A program made the position numbers and the translations under genes. A stretch of 64,000 nt of DNA from Nitrobacter sp039808345 (GTDB lineage: Bacteria; Pseudomonadota; Alphaproteobacteria; Rhizobiales; Xanthobacteraceae): NCBI RefSeq assembly GCF_047824785.1, contig NZ_CP181167.1, forward strand, positions 434,001 to 498,000, in the 5' to 3' direction. Shown here one piece after another: positions 1 through 8,766 of the stretch (positions are counted from its first letter, which is position 1; the number at the start of each line of letters is the position of its first letter). The notes beneath the pieces are model-generated. The model saw nothing but the letters and a program-made list of their open reading frames with translations, did not search any database and was not told where the DNA came from.

Positions 1-848
1 CCTCGGCGTATTTCGGCGACAGCGCCCCGGAACTATTCGGCGCGCCGATCCCGATCCGGGGCATCGCCGGCGACCAGCAGGCGGCGGTGGTGGGGCAGGC
101 GTGTTTTGCCCCCGGAATGATCAAGTCGACCTATGGCACCGGCTGCTTCGCGCTGCTCAACACCGGCGCGACGCCGGTCGCCTCGAAAAACAAGCTGCTG
201 ACGACGATCGCCTATCAGCTGAATGGCGAGCGCACCTACGCGCTGGAAGGTTCGATCTTCGTCGCCGGCTCGGCGGTGCAGTGGCTGCGGGACGGCCTTG
301 GCCTCATCAGGAATGCTTCGGAGACGGAGCCGCTGGCGGAGCAGTCAGATCCCGCCCAATCGGTATATCTTGTGCCGGCCTTCGTCGGGATGGGAGCACC
401 GTACTGGAATCCGAACGTGCGCGGCGCGTTGTTCGGACTGACCCGCAACACCGGACCGGCGGAACTCGCTCATGCGGCTCTGGAAAGCGTCTGCTACCAG
501 ACGTTTGATCTTTGGGAGGCGATGCGCGCCGATTGGCCGGTCGCCGACGCCGCGCGCACCGTGCTGCGTGTCGACGGCGGCATGACGGCCTCCAACTGGA
601 CCATGCAGCGCCTCGCGGACCTGCTCGGGGTTCCGGTCGACCGGCCGGTCATTCAGGAGACCACGGCGCTGGGCGCGGCGTACCTCGCGGGACTGTCCGC
701 GGGCGTTTATCCGGAGCCGTCGCGGTTCGCCGACAACTGGCGCCGCGATCGCTGTTTCAAGCCGGCGATGAGCGCCGCGACGCGTACGCGGAAGCTCAAG
801 GGGTGGGCGGCCGCGGTGCGTGGCGTGCTGGCGAGCGACGAAGAATAG
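1..848 (+). CDS. glpK: Glycerol kinase GlpK, 3' part (5' end outside the window)
   Basis: ATP-dependent phosphorylation of glycerol to sn-glycerol 3-phosphate in the cytoplasm. The reading frame is open from base 3, and 281 residues are visible. They carry FGGY-kinase features: GIAGDQQAA near the visible N terminus, MIKSTYGTGCF (phosphate-binding loop), VDGGMTASNW (C-terminal ATPase-domain DGG motif) and ALGAAYLAGL near the end. A GTG-initiated reading from position 87 would cut through the GIAGDQQ motif, so the true start lies before the window. The gene converges on the PAS gene 48 bases away. Family assignment is firm; regulation cannot be judged from this fragment. Confidence 0.95.
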   Translation, partial: SAYFGDSAPELFGAPIPIRGIAGDQQAAVVGQACFAPGMIKSTYGTGCFALLNTGATPVASKNKLLTTIAYQLNGERTYALEGSIFVAGSAVQWLRDGLGLIRNASETEPLAEQSDPAQSVYLVPAFVGMGAPYWNPNVRGALFGLTRNTGPAELAHAALESVCYQTFDLWEAMRADWPVADAARTVLRVDGGMTASNWTMQRLADLLGVPVDRPVIQETTALGAAYLAGLSAGVYPEPSRFADNWRRDRCFKPAMSAATRTRKLKGWAAAVRGVLASDEE

Positions 849-896
849 GCCTTGCCGTAATGCCGGAGATGTGGAAACGCCGGCCGAGCCCCTGGT

Positions 897-1316
897 TCAG
901 ACCTTCGCCGCCGCCTCGCGGCGCAGTTGGCGGATTTCCTCGAAACGCGCGGTGACGTCGCGCAGCACCGACGCCAGCCCGGTGATGCGGCCGCTCGCGT
1001 CCGTCAGCGGCACGATGGTGAATTCGAGCGAGATGCGCCTTCCGTCCTTGTGAAGCGCGGGAACGGCGAGCACGTCGCCGCCGCTGTAGCGGCTCTGCCC
1101 GGTCAGCATCACCTCGCGATATCCGGCCCAGTGTCGCCCGCGCTGGTTTTCAGGGATGATCAGATCGAGCGACTGGCCGGTCGCCTCATCCGCGCCATGG
1201 CCGAAAATCCTGACCGCGCCCGGATTCCAGAACGTGATCATGCCGTTGCGGTCGGTGGCGATGATCGCGTCCGCAGGAGAATCGAGCAAGGCGGCGGCGA
1301 TCGCGGACGCGTCCAC
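897..1316 (-). CDS. Single PAS-domain protein coupled to metH
   Basis: A 139-residue cytoplasmic protein consisting almost only of one PAS sensor domain: SPADAIIATDRNG, then FWNPGAVRIFG, and a PAC-like end GLASVLRDVTARF. There is no kinase, HTH or GGDEF output domain, so it may be a ligand- or redox-sensing partner of another protein. I chose GTG at 1316, which begins two bases after the metH stop codon (1319-1321) and looks translationally coupled. The frame is open upstream to an ATG at 1367, which would give 156 residues and overlap metH by 49 bases. Ligand and partner are unknown. Confidence 0.8.
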   Translation of the reverse strand: MDASAIAAALLDSPADAIIATDRNGMITFWNPGAVRIFGHGADEATGQSLDLIIPENQRGRHWAGYREVMLTGQSRYSGGDVLAVPALHKDGRRISLEFTIVPLTDASGRITGLASVLRDVTARFEEIRQLRREAAAKV

Positions 1317-1318
1317 GG

Positions 1319-4300
1319 TCAGCCCGCCCGCGCCGTGGTCTTGCGAAGCTGCAGATGAACCGCGCACTGGCAGCCCGGTGGATGATTGGCGACGTCGGCG
1401 GAGGCGTCGTTGGCGGGCGCGGGTACCGGCGTCGCGGCGGGCTTTCCGGAAGCATCCTGACCCGGAATGTAATTGAGGATCGACGCCAGCCAGCGCTCGA
1501 TTTCGGCGACCTCCATCCCCTTGCGCGCGGCATAGTCCTCGACCTGATCGCGCTCGATCTTGCCGACGCCGAAATACTGGCTTTCAGGATGGCTGTAATA
1601 GAGGCCGGAGACCGACGATCCCGGCCACATCGCAAAGCTCTCGGTCAGTTCGACGCCGGTCGCGCGCGTCGCATCCAGCAGGCGGAACAGCGTGGCCTTC
1701 TCGGTATGGTCGGGCTGCGCCGGATAGCCGGGCGCGGGGCGGATGCCGGCATATTCTTCCCGGATGAGCTGATCGTTGGTCAGCGCCTCGTCCGGCGCGT
1801 AGCCCCAGAATTCCGTGCGCACGCGCTGATGCATTCGCTCGGCGAAGGCTTCCGCGAGGCGGTCGGCCAGCGCCTTCACCAGAATTGAGGAGTAGTCGTC
1901 ATTGGCGTTCTTGAAGCGCGCGGCGATTTCGTCTTCGCCGATCCCGGCGGTGACGGCGAAGCCGCCGATATAGTCGGCGATGCCGGTCTCCTTCGGCGCG
2001 ATGAAGTCGGCCAGCGCGGCGTTGTGACGGCCCTCGCGTTTTTCCAGTTGCTGGCGCAGGGTGTGATAGGTCGCGATCTGCGTGGCGCGGCTCTCGTCGC
2101 TATAGACGGCGATATCGTCGCCGATGCGGTTGGCGGGCCAGAAGCCGATCACGCCGGAGGCGGTGAACCATTTCTCCTTGACGATGAGGTCCAGCATCTT
2201 GCGCGCGTCGTCATAGAGGGCGCGGGCGGTTTCGCCCACCACCTTGTCGTCGAGGATCGCCGGAAAGCGCCCGGCCAGTTCCCACACCTGGAAGAACGGA
2301 GTCCAGTCGATCACCTCCACCAGTTCCTCCAGCGGATAATCGGCGAAGGCTTTGGTTCCGAGGAACGCCGGCCTGACCGGGCGGTAGCCGCTCCAGTCGA
2401 TCGGCACCGCGTTGGCGCGGGCGGCCGCCAGCGGCAGCCGTTTCTTGTCCTGCTGGGCGCGGAAATGCGCCGCGGAAATCTTGGCGTATTCGGCGCGCAC
2501 GCCTGCCGCGTAAGCCTCGCGCCGCTCCGGCGACATCAGCGAGGCGACGACGCCGACGGCTCGGCTGGCGTCGTTGACATGGATCACCGGACCGCTGCGA
2601 TAGTTGGGATCGATCTTCACGGCGGTGTGGACGCGGCTGGTGGTCGCGCCGCCGATCAGGAGCGGCAGGTTGAGGCCCTGACGCTCAAGCTCCGCCGCGA
2701 AATAGCCCATCTCGTCCAGCGACGGCGTGATCAGGCCGGAGAGGCCGACGATATCGGCCTTCTCGGCCTTTGCCGTCTCGATGATCTTGGCGGCCGGCAC
2801 CATCACGCCGAGATCGATCACCTCGTAGTTGTTGCACTGAAGCACGATGCCGACGATGTTCTTGCCGATATCGTGGACGTCGCCTTTGACGGTGGCGAGC
2901 AGGATCTTGCCGGCGGAGGTGCTGCCCGTGCCCTCGATGCCGGCGGCCTGATTGCGCGCCTTTTCCTCTTCCATGAACGGCATCAGATAGGCGACCGCCT
3001 GCTTCATCACCCGCGCCGACTTCACCACCTGCGGCAGGAACATCTTGCCGTCGCCGAACAGGTCGCCGACCACGTTCATGCCGGCCATCAATGGCCCTTC
3101 GATCACCGACAGCGGACGATCGGCCGACTTCCGCGCTTCCTCGGTATCCTGATCGATGTATTCGGTGATGCCGTTGACCAGCGCGTGGCTTAAGCGTTTC
3201 TCCACCGGCCATTCGCGCCAGGAGAGATCGGCCTCCTTGGCCTGCTTGCCTTGCCCGCGGAATTTTTCCGCGAGATTGAGCAGCCGTTCGCCCGCGCCGG
3301 GATCGCGGTTGAGGACCACGTCCTCGCAAACCTGCCGAAGCTCCGGATCGATGTCGTCATAGATGACCATCTGCCCGGCATTGACGATGCCCATGTCCAT
3401 ACCGGCCTTGATGGCATGATAGAGAAACACCGAGTGCATCGCCTCGCGAACCGGCTCGTTGCCGCGGAACGAGAACGACAGGTTGGAGACGCCGCCCGAG
3501 ATATGCGCGTGCGGCAGGTTCTGGCGGATCCAGCGCGTCGCCTCGATGAAGTCGACGCCGTAGTTGTTGTGCTCCTCCAGGCCCGTCGCGATGGCGAAGA
3601 CGTTGGGATCGAAGATGATGTCTTCCGGCGGAAAGCCGACCTGTTCGACGAGGATGTCGTAGGCGCGCTTGCAGATTTCCCTTTTGCGCTGGCAGGTATC
3701 GGCCTGCCCGGTCTCGTCGAACGCCATCACCACCACCGCCGCGCCGTGACGGCGGGCGATCCGGGCCTCAGCTAAGAATTTCTCCTCGCCCTCCTTGAGC
3801 GAGATCGAGTTCACCACCGGCTTGCCCTGCAGGCATTTCAGCCCAGCCTCGATCACGGAGAATTTGGAGGAGTCCACCATCACAGGCACGCGGGCGATAT
3901 CCGGCTCGGCCGCGATCAGGTTGAGGAAGGTGACCATCGCCGCTTCCGAATCCAGCAGGCCCTCGTCCATGTTGACGTCGATGATCTGGGCGCCGTTCTC
4001 GACCTGGTTGCGGGCCACGTCGAGGGCGGCGGCGTAGTTGTCCGCCTTGATCAGGTTGCGGAATTTGGCCGAGCCGGTGACGTTGGTGCGCTCGCCGACA
4101 TTGACGAAGGGAATGTCCGGCGTCAGTGAGAACGGCTCTAGCCCCGACAGCCGCAACCGCGGTTCGATCGCCGGCACGACGCGCGGCTTGTGCGGCGCGA
4201 CCGCGGCCGCGATCGCCGCGATATGCTCCGGCGTGGTGCCGCAGCAGCCGCCGACGACGTTGACGAGGCCGGCCTGCGCGAATTCGCCGATCAGCCGCGC

Positions 4301-5185
4301 CATGTAATCGGGGCTTTCGTCGTACTGGCCGAACTCGTTGGGAAGGCCCGCGTTCGGATAGGCGCACACCAGTGTATCGGCGACGCGGCCGATCTCGGCG
4401 ACGTGCGCGCGCAGGTCTTCCGCGCCAAGCGCACAGTTGAAGCCGATGGTGATCGGACCCGCGTGCCGCACCGAGTGCCAGAACGCCTCGGGCAATTGAC
4501 CCGACAGCAGGCGGCCGGACTTGTCGGTGATGGTGCCGGAGACCATCACCGGAATCTCGATGCCGCGCTGCTCGCCGATTTCGGCGATGGCATACAGCGC
4601 CGCCTTGGCGTTCAGCGTGTCGAAGATGGTTTCGACCAGCAACAGATCGGCGCCGCCGTCGAGCAGGCCGTTGATCTGCTCACCATAGGCCTTGCGCAGG
4701 TCGTCGAAGGTGACCGCCCGGTAGCCGGGGTTTGCGACGTCCGGCGAGATCGACGCGGTACGGTTGGTCGGGCCGATGGCGCCGACGACGAAGCGCGGCT
4801 TGCCGTCCTCTGCGCTGACCTTCTCCGCGGCCGAGCGCGCGAGCCTCGCACCCTCGCGGTTGAGTTCATAGACCAGATCCGACATGTCATAGTCGGCCTG
4901 CGCGATCGAGGTCGACGAAAACGTGTTGGTGGCGACGAGATCGGCGCCGGCGCGCAGGTATTGCGCGTGGATGTCCTCGATCGCCTGCGGCTGGGTGAGG
5001 ATGAGAAGGTCGTTGTTGCCGCGCACGTCGCGGTGAAATTCCTTGAACCGCTCGCCGCGAAACGCGGCTTCATCGAACCCTCGATCCTGGATCATGGTGC
5101 CCATGGCGCCGTCGAGCACCAGAATGCGTTCGCGGGCGAGGGCGCGGAATTTGTCGGCGATGGGAGAAGCGGGACGAGGGGACAT
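1319..5185 (-). CDS. metH: Cobalamin-dependent methionine synthase MetH
   Basis: Transfers the methyl group of 5-methyl-THF to homocysteine through cobalamin. It is 1288 residues, slightly longer than the usual ~1230. Domains in order: homocysteine-binding barrel (~15-330) with the zinc cysteines in GFNCALG and VGGCCGTTPEH; pterin-binding barrel (~355-620; NVGERTNVTGS); B12 cap and Rossmann domain (~650-890) with the cobalt-ligand histidine in DVHDIGKNIVG; and a SAM-dependent reactivation domain (~900-1235). A Pro/Ala-rich tail of about 45 residues ends in a PPGCQC motif. It lies downstream of metF and a DUF559 gene on the same strand. No cobalamin riboswitch was recognised upstream. Confidence 0.97.
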   Translation of the reverse strand: MSPRPASPIADKFRALARERILVLDGAMGTMIQDRGFDEAAFRGERFKEFHRDVRGNNDLLILTQPQAIEDIHAQYLRAGADLVATNTFSSTSIAQADYDMSDLVYELNREGARLARSAAEKVSAEDGKPRFVVGAIGPTNRTASISPDVANPGYRAVTFDDLRKAYGEQINGLLDGGADLLLVETIFDTLNAKAALYAIAEIGEQRGIEIPVMVSGTITDKSGRLLSGQLPEAFWHSVRHAGPITIGFNCALGAEDLRAHVAEIGRVADTLVCAYPNAGLPNEFGQYDESPDYMARLIGEFAQAGLVNVVGGCCGTTPEHIAAIAAAVAPHKPRVVPAIEPRLRLSGLEPFSLTPDIPFVNVGERTNVTGSAKFRNLIKADNYAAALDVARNQVENGAQIIDVNMDEGLLDSEAAMVTFLNLIAAEPDIARVPVMVDSSKFSVIEAGLKCLQGKPVVNSISLKEGEEKFLAEARIARRHGAAVVVMAFDETGQADTCQRKREICKRAYDILVEQVGFPPEDIIFDPNVFAIATGLEEHNNYGVDFIEATRWIRQNLPHAHISGGVSNLSFSFRGNEPVREAMHSVFLYHAIKAGMDMGIVNAGQMVIYDDIDPELRQVCEDVVLNRDPGAGERLLNLAEKFRGQGKQAKEADLSWREWPVEKRLSHALVNGITEYIDQDTEEARKSADRPLSVIEGPLMAGMNVVGDLFGDGKMFLPQVVKSARVMKQAVAYLMPFMEEEKARNQAAGIEGTGSTSAGKILLATVKGDVHDIGKNIVGIVLQCNNYEVIDLGVMVPAAKIIETAKAEKADIVGLSGLITPSLDEMGYFAAELERQGLNLPLLIGGATTSRVHTAVKIDPNYRSGPVIHVNDASRAVGVVASLMSPERREAYAAGVRAEYAKISAAHFRAQQDKKRLPLAAARANAVPIDWSGYRPVRPAFLGTKAFADYPLEELVEVIDWTPFFQVWELAGRFPAILDDKVVGETARALYDDARKMLDLIVKEKWFTASGVIGFWPANRIGDDIAVYSDESRATQIATYHTLRQQLEKREGRHNAALADFIAPKETGIADYIGGFAVTAGIGEDEIAARFKNANDDYSSILVKALADRLAEAFAERMHQRVRTEFWGYAPDEALTNDQLIREEYAGIRPAPGYPAQPDHTEKATLFRLLDATRATGVELTESFAMWPGSSVSGLYYSHPESQYFGVGKIERDQVEDYAARKGMEVAEIERWLASILNYIPGQDASGKPAATPVPAPANDASADVANHPPGCQCAVHLQLRKTTARAG

Positions 5186-5200
5186 GAACGAACTCGAGTC

Positions 5201-5587
5201 TTACTCCCTCTCCCCATCGGGGAGAGGGTCGGGGTGAGGGGGGATCGGCGTTGTTTTGGGCAGGGTCAAGAGAATTTCACCTAACACGCCTTCGATATTT
5301 GTCAGAACGTCATTGTTCCAGAAGCGCAGCACAAGATAACCCATCGCGGAGAGCGCCTGCGTGCGTTCGGCATCCTGAGCAACTTGGATACTGTGCTGAC
5401 CACCATCCAGTTCGATAACAAGTTTGCCATCGGCACAGCAGAAGTCGACGACAAAGCGATCGATGGGTACCTGTCGTTTGAACTTCCAGCCAGCAAGCCG
5501 GCGATCTCGAAGCCGGAGCCAGAGCATGCGCTCGGCGTCGGTTTGCGATTGTCTCAAGCGGCGTGCGATAGGGATATTCTTCGTCAT
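5201..5587 (-). CDS. DUF559 (Vsr-like) endonuclease-domain protein
   Basis: A 128-residue protein with the DUF559 core: RLRQSQTDAERMLW, FKRQVPIDRFVVDF, LVIELDGGQHS and GYLVLRFWNNDVL. This is a PD-(D/E)xK/Vsr-like nuclease fold, with acidic residues in VDFCC and ELDGGQH as likely metal ligands. Its physiological role is not established. I started it at ATG 5587 (MTKNIPIARR). The frame is open upstream to 5689, but that stretch is the encoded CTCTCCCC repeat (SPSPPGGEGWGEGARA). The C terminus also runs into a second copy of the same repeat in opposite orientation (PPHPDPLPDGERE). It sits between metF and metH, which suggests that the gene and its repeats arrived as a unit. Confidence 0.85.
   Translation of the reverse strand: MTKNIPIARRLRQSQTDAERMLWLRLRDRRLAGWKFKRQVPIDRFVVDFCCADGKLVIELDGGQHSIQVAQDAERTQALSAMGYLVLRFWNNDVLTNIEGVLGEILLTLPKTTPIPPHPDPLPDGERE
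5204..5242 (+). repeat. CTCTCCCC/GGGGAGAG palindromic repeat, copy 1
   Basis: Hairpin CTCTCCCC-atc-GGGGAGAG followed by GGTCGGGGTGAGGGG. It overlaps the 3' coding end of the DUF559 gene and lies just upstream of metH. Confidence 0.85.
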
Positions 5588-5607
5588 CGATCTTGCTCGA
5601 TGCGCCC

Positions 5608-5651
5608 GAGCCCCCTCACCCCAACCCTCTCCCCCTGGGGGAGAGGGGGAA
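5608..5651 (-). repeat. CTCTCCCC/GGGGAGAG palindromic repeat, copy 2 (inverted)
   Basis: CCCCCTCACCCCAACC followed by the hairpin CTCTCCCC-ctg-GGGGAGAG. It is in inverted orientation relative to the copy at 5204-5242, so the DUF559 gene is bracketed by an inverted pair. It lies between the metF stop codon and the DUF559 start. Confidence 0.85.
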
Positions 5652-5689
5652 GCAGCCCTGCAAAATGGCGCGTGCCGATCAATGAGCAC

Positions 5690-6604
5690 TTACGCCGCCT
5701 TTTGGGCGGCATCAGGCCGGATGCCGAGCAGATGGCAGATCGCGAACACCAGATCGGCGCGGTTCATGGTGTAGAAGTGGAACGTATCGACGCCCCGCTT
5801 GGCGAGTTTCTGAACCTGACCGGCCGCGACCGTGGCCGCGATCAGCTTGCGCGTTTCCGGATCCTCATCGAGGCCTTCGAATTTTTCGGCGAGCCAGGCC
5901 GGAACCGTGGTGCCCGCCTTGGTCACGAAAGCCCTCGCCTGCTTGAAATTATGCATCGGCATGATGCCAGGCACGATCGGAATATCGATGCCGCGCGCGC
6001 GGACCCGGTCGAGGTAGCGAAGATAGAGGTCGTTGTCGAAAAAGACCTGGGTGATGGCGCGGGTCGCGCCGGCATCGACCTTGGCCTTGAGCACATCGAT
6101 GTCGGTATCGATGTCGGGGCTTTCGGGATGTTTCTCGGGATAGGCCGAGACGGAAATCTCGATGTCGCCATGCCGCCGCTTGATGCCGGCGACGAGGTCG
6201 GCGGAGGTGCGATAGCCTTCGGGGTGGGTGCTGTAGGCCGTGCCGATGCCGCCCGGAGGATCCCCGCGAAGCGCAACGATATGGCGGACGCCGATGTCGC
6301 GATAGCGGCTGACGATCTCGTCGATTTCGCCGCGCGGCGCGCCGACACAGGTGAGATGCGCCGCGGGACGAAGCCGGGTCTCCGACAGGATGCGCGCGAT
6401 GGTCGAATGGGTACGCTCGCGGGTCGAGCCGCCGGCGCCGTAGGTCACGGAGACAAAGCTCGGATCGAGAGGCGTGAGGCGGGTAATGGTGCCCCAAAGA
6501 TTGCGCTCCATCTCCTCGGTCTTGGGCGGAAAGAACTCGAACGAAATCGTGGGTCTTTTCCGCGCGCCAGGGCCGTTATGAGACGGAGCGAAAGCGTCTG
6601 TCAT
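5690..6604 (-). CDS. metF: Methylenetetrahydrofolate reductase MetF
   Basis: Flavin-dependent reduction of 5,10-methylene-THF to 5-methyl-THF, the methyl donor used by MetH downstream on the same strand. It is 304 residues, the usual length for the family, a TIM barrel with SFEFFPPKTEEMERNLW at the N terminus, SVTYGAGGSTRERT and LRGDPPGG. I chose ATG 6604 (MTDAF) with GGAG 11 bases upstream. The frame is open to 6709, but the extra 35 residues are Arg-rich and unlike the family. The intergenic region upstream (6605-6932) is long enough for its own promoter. Confidence 0.95.
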   Translation of the reverse strand: MTDAFAPSHNGPGARKRPTISFEFFPPKTEEMERNLWGTITRLTPLDPSFVSVTYGAGGSTRERTHSTIARILSETRLRPAAHLTCVGAPRGEIDEIVSRYRDIGVRHIVALRGDPPGGIGTAYSTHPEGYRTSADLVAGIKRRHGDIEISVSAYPEKHPESPDIDTDIDVLKAKVDAGATRAITQVFFDNDLYLRYLDRVRARGIDIPIVPGIMPMHNFKQARAFVTKAGTTVPAWLAEKFEGLDEDPETRKLIAATVAAGQVQKLAKRGVDTFHFYTMNRADLVFAICHLLGIRPDAAQKAA

Positions 6605-6932
6605 GGCTCGTGAAACTCCACTGCTTCTGTCCCGTCGCGCCCGCGTTACGGTAGCCTGCCGGAAAAACGCCGGGGAGCGGACCTGCTGTTCGCGGAACGA
6701 CATTCCCACCAGCTTAGCCCATTATCGGTTGCGCCTGAGATGGGAAGTAGCCCATCATCCTCACAAATATGGACAATGTAGCTCTGACATGCCACAAAGT
6801 GGGTGGCTATGAAGCAGGTAATATATTGAATTTACTTATTAAAAATAGTTATTGGCGTTGGGATATCGAGCGCATAACGACACATCTGCAATTCTGCCCA
6901 ACATAAAAAGTGGCGGAACCCGGGAAACTGGA
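6605..6932. other. Gene-free stretch between pheA and metF
   Basis: No convincing coding sequence. It presumably holds the metF promoter on the minus strand. It has an AT-rich patch (about 6815-6855) and two small hairpins: GATGGG-aagtag-CCCATC near 6738-6756, and CCAC-aaa-GTGG near 6793-6803. I looked for cobalamin and SAM riboswitch signatures and recognised none. Confidence 0.5.
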
Positions 6933-7793
6933 TCAATCCGCCTGTTCGCGGAAGGTCGCGCGGAACGGATGAGCCGGGTAAACGCCCACGATGCGAAGCT
7001 CTTTTGAAAAGAACTTCAGCTCCTCCAGCGCGAATGCGAGGCCGCGATCGTTCGGGTGACCCTCGACATCCGCATAGAACTGGGTGGCGAAGAAATTGCC
7101 GTCGACCATGTAGCTTTCGAGCTTGGTCATGTTGACGCTGTTGGTGGCGAAGCCTCCCATCGCTTTATAAAGCGCGGCCGGCAGGTTGCGCACCCGGAAC
7201 ACGAAACTGGTGACCAGCGGCCCTGATCCTTGCTTTGCCCAGTCGGCCTCTCGCGCGAGCACCACGAAACGCGTGGTGTTATGATCCTCGTCCTCGACGT
7301 TCTCGGCAAGAATATCGAGATGATGGATCTGCGAGGCCAGACGCGAGGCGATCGCGGCGCAGCTCGTGTCGCCGCGTTCGGCGACAAGACGGGCGGCGCC
7401 GGCGGTATCGCCCGAGACGATCGGCCGGATGCCAAGCTTGCGGATGATGCGGCGGCATTGCCCGAGCGCGTGAACGTGGCTTTCGACGGTCTTGATGTCC
7501 GCGAGCCTTGCGCCGCGCGGCGCCAACAGTTGATGGCGGACCGGCAGGAAGTATTCGCCGACGATGAACAGCCCGGATTGCGGCAGCAGGTGATGAATGT
7601 CGGCGACGCGGCCGGCCACCGAGTTTTCTATCGGGATCATGCCGAGATCGGCTTCGCCGGACGTGATTGCGGCGAGGGCGTCCTCGAAGGTCGCGCAAGG
7701 CAATGGTTCGGCATCGGGATAGGCTTCCGCGATGGCGATATGCGAGTTCGCGCCGGGCTCGCCCTGGAATACGATTTTCATGGTCTTTGTCAT
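6933..7793 (-). CDS. pheA: Prephenate dehydratase PheA (PDT-ACT)
   Basis: Converts prephenate to phenylpyruvate in phenylalanine synthesis. It is 286 residues with no fused chorismate mutase, as is usual in alphaproteobacteria. The catalytic periplasmic-binding-like fold covers ~5-180: FQGEPGANSHIA, DLGMIPIENSVAGRV and the TTRFVVL motif bearing the catalytic Thr-Arg-Phe. It is followed by an ACT domain (~195-280; NMTKLESYMVDGNFFATQFYADVEGH), presumably for phenylalanine feedback. It starts 11 bases after the kdsB stop and is probably co-transcribed with it. Confidence 0.95.
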   Translation of the reverse strand: MTKTMKIVFQGEPGANSHIAIAEAYPDAEPLPCATFEDALAAITSGEADLGMIPIENSVAGRVADIHHLLPQSGLFIVGEYFLPVRHQLLAPRGARLADIKTVESHVHALGQCRRIIRKLGIRPIVSGDTAGAARLVAERGDTSCAAIASRLASQIHHLDILAENVEDEDHNTTRFVVLAREADWAKQGSGPLVTSFVFRVRNLPAALYKAMGGFATNSVNMTKLESYMVDGNFFATQFYADVEGHPNDRGLAFALEELKFFSKELRIVGVYPAHPFRATFREQAD

Positions 7794-7804
7794 CAGGTGT
7801 TCTG

Positions 7805-8569
7805 TCAGCGCGCCGGGTGTTCGCGCGAGGCTGGTTCGACGATGAGCCGGCGGGCGGTTTCGAGGTCGGCCGCGGTATCGACGCCGCGCGGCACGTCCTC
7901 CACGATCATGATGTCAATCCTCATTCCGCCCTCCAGCGCCCGCAATTGCTCAAGCCGCTCCTGTTGCTCGAGAGGCGAGGGCGGCAGCTCGATAAAGCGC
8001 CGCAAGGCCTCGCGGCGATACGCGTAAAGCCCGACATGGTGATAGCGCGGGCCCTCGCCATGCGGGGCGGTGGCGCGGGTAAAATAAAGCGCGCGCAGCC
8101 GCCGCGGGCCGATCGGGGATCCGACGGCCTTGACCACGTTCGGGTTGGTGGCTTCTTCTTCTGTATGGATTTCGGCGGCCAGCGTCGCGATATCGACCGC
8201 GGGATCGGCCAGTGGCTTGAGTACCTCGCGGATCGTGCCCGGACGGATGGTCGGGAAATCGCCCTGGAGGTTGACGATCGTATCGATGCGGCCTTCGGGG
8301 TCCAGTTTACCCAGCGCCTCGAAAACGCGGTCGGACCCTGACGGATGATCGGCGCGGGTCATGATGGCCTCGCCGCCATGAGCCCTCACGGCGTTCGCGA
8401 TGTCGGACGTGTCGGTGGCGACGGCGACGCGCCCGATGCCGGCGGCCTCGGCTCGCCGCAGGACATGGACGATCATCGGCAGGCCGCCGATATCCAGCAA
8501 GGGTTTGCCTGGAAGTCGGGTCGCCGCCATGCGGGCGGGTATCAGCACGAGGGTGCGGGTCTCGGTCAT
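7805..8569 (-). CDS. kdsB: 3-deoxy-manno-octulosonate cytidylyltransferase KdsB
   Basis: Activates Kdo as CMP-Kdo for lipid A-core assembly in the cytoplasm. It is 254 residues with the nucleotidyltransferase N terminus LIPARMAATRLPGKPL, the substrate region TRADHPSGSDRVFE, the metal-binding NLQGDFP, and YRREALRRF near the C terminus. It is first in a two-gene minus-strand unit with pheA. Upstream, 197 bases separate it from the divergent cycM, enough for two promoters. Confidence 0.95.
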   Translation of the reverse strand: MTETRTLVLIPARMAATRLPGKPLLDIGGLPMIVHVLRRAEAAGIGRVAVATDTSDIANAVRAHGGEAIMTRADHPSGSDRVFEALGKLDPEGRIDTIVNLQGDFPTIRPGTIREVLKPLADPAVDIATLAAEIHTEEEATNPNVVKAVGSPIGPRRLRALYFTRATAPHGEGPRYHHVGLYAYRREALRRFIELPPSPLEQQERLEQLRALEGGMRIDIMIVEDVPRGVDTAADLETARRLIVEPASREHPAR

Positions 8570-8766
8570 CGGTTGGGGAAGATAAGGAATTGGCGCAGGT
8601 TCTTAATATCTGCGGCGTTTATACGGGTTGTCAGACCGGCGGCAAACCGTTATCTCGTTCTGCCGCCTCCGCGAGCGCGAGGAGGTCTCGGCGGCGTTTC
8701 CGTGGTCGTTCAGCCAGCCGCGGTCGACTTGCGGGCGTGGAGCCTTGCCGCAAATGGACTCCCTCG

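Noticed and set aside
2024..3193. 389-codon open frame antisense to metH
   Set aside because: Asp/Arg/His-rich product typical of antisense frames; metH domains fully explain the region.
5600..5689. N-terminal extension of the DUF559 protein from ATG 5689
   Set aside because: The extra residues are the translated GGGGAGAG repeat; MTKNIP at 5587 matches the family start.
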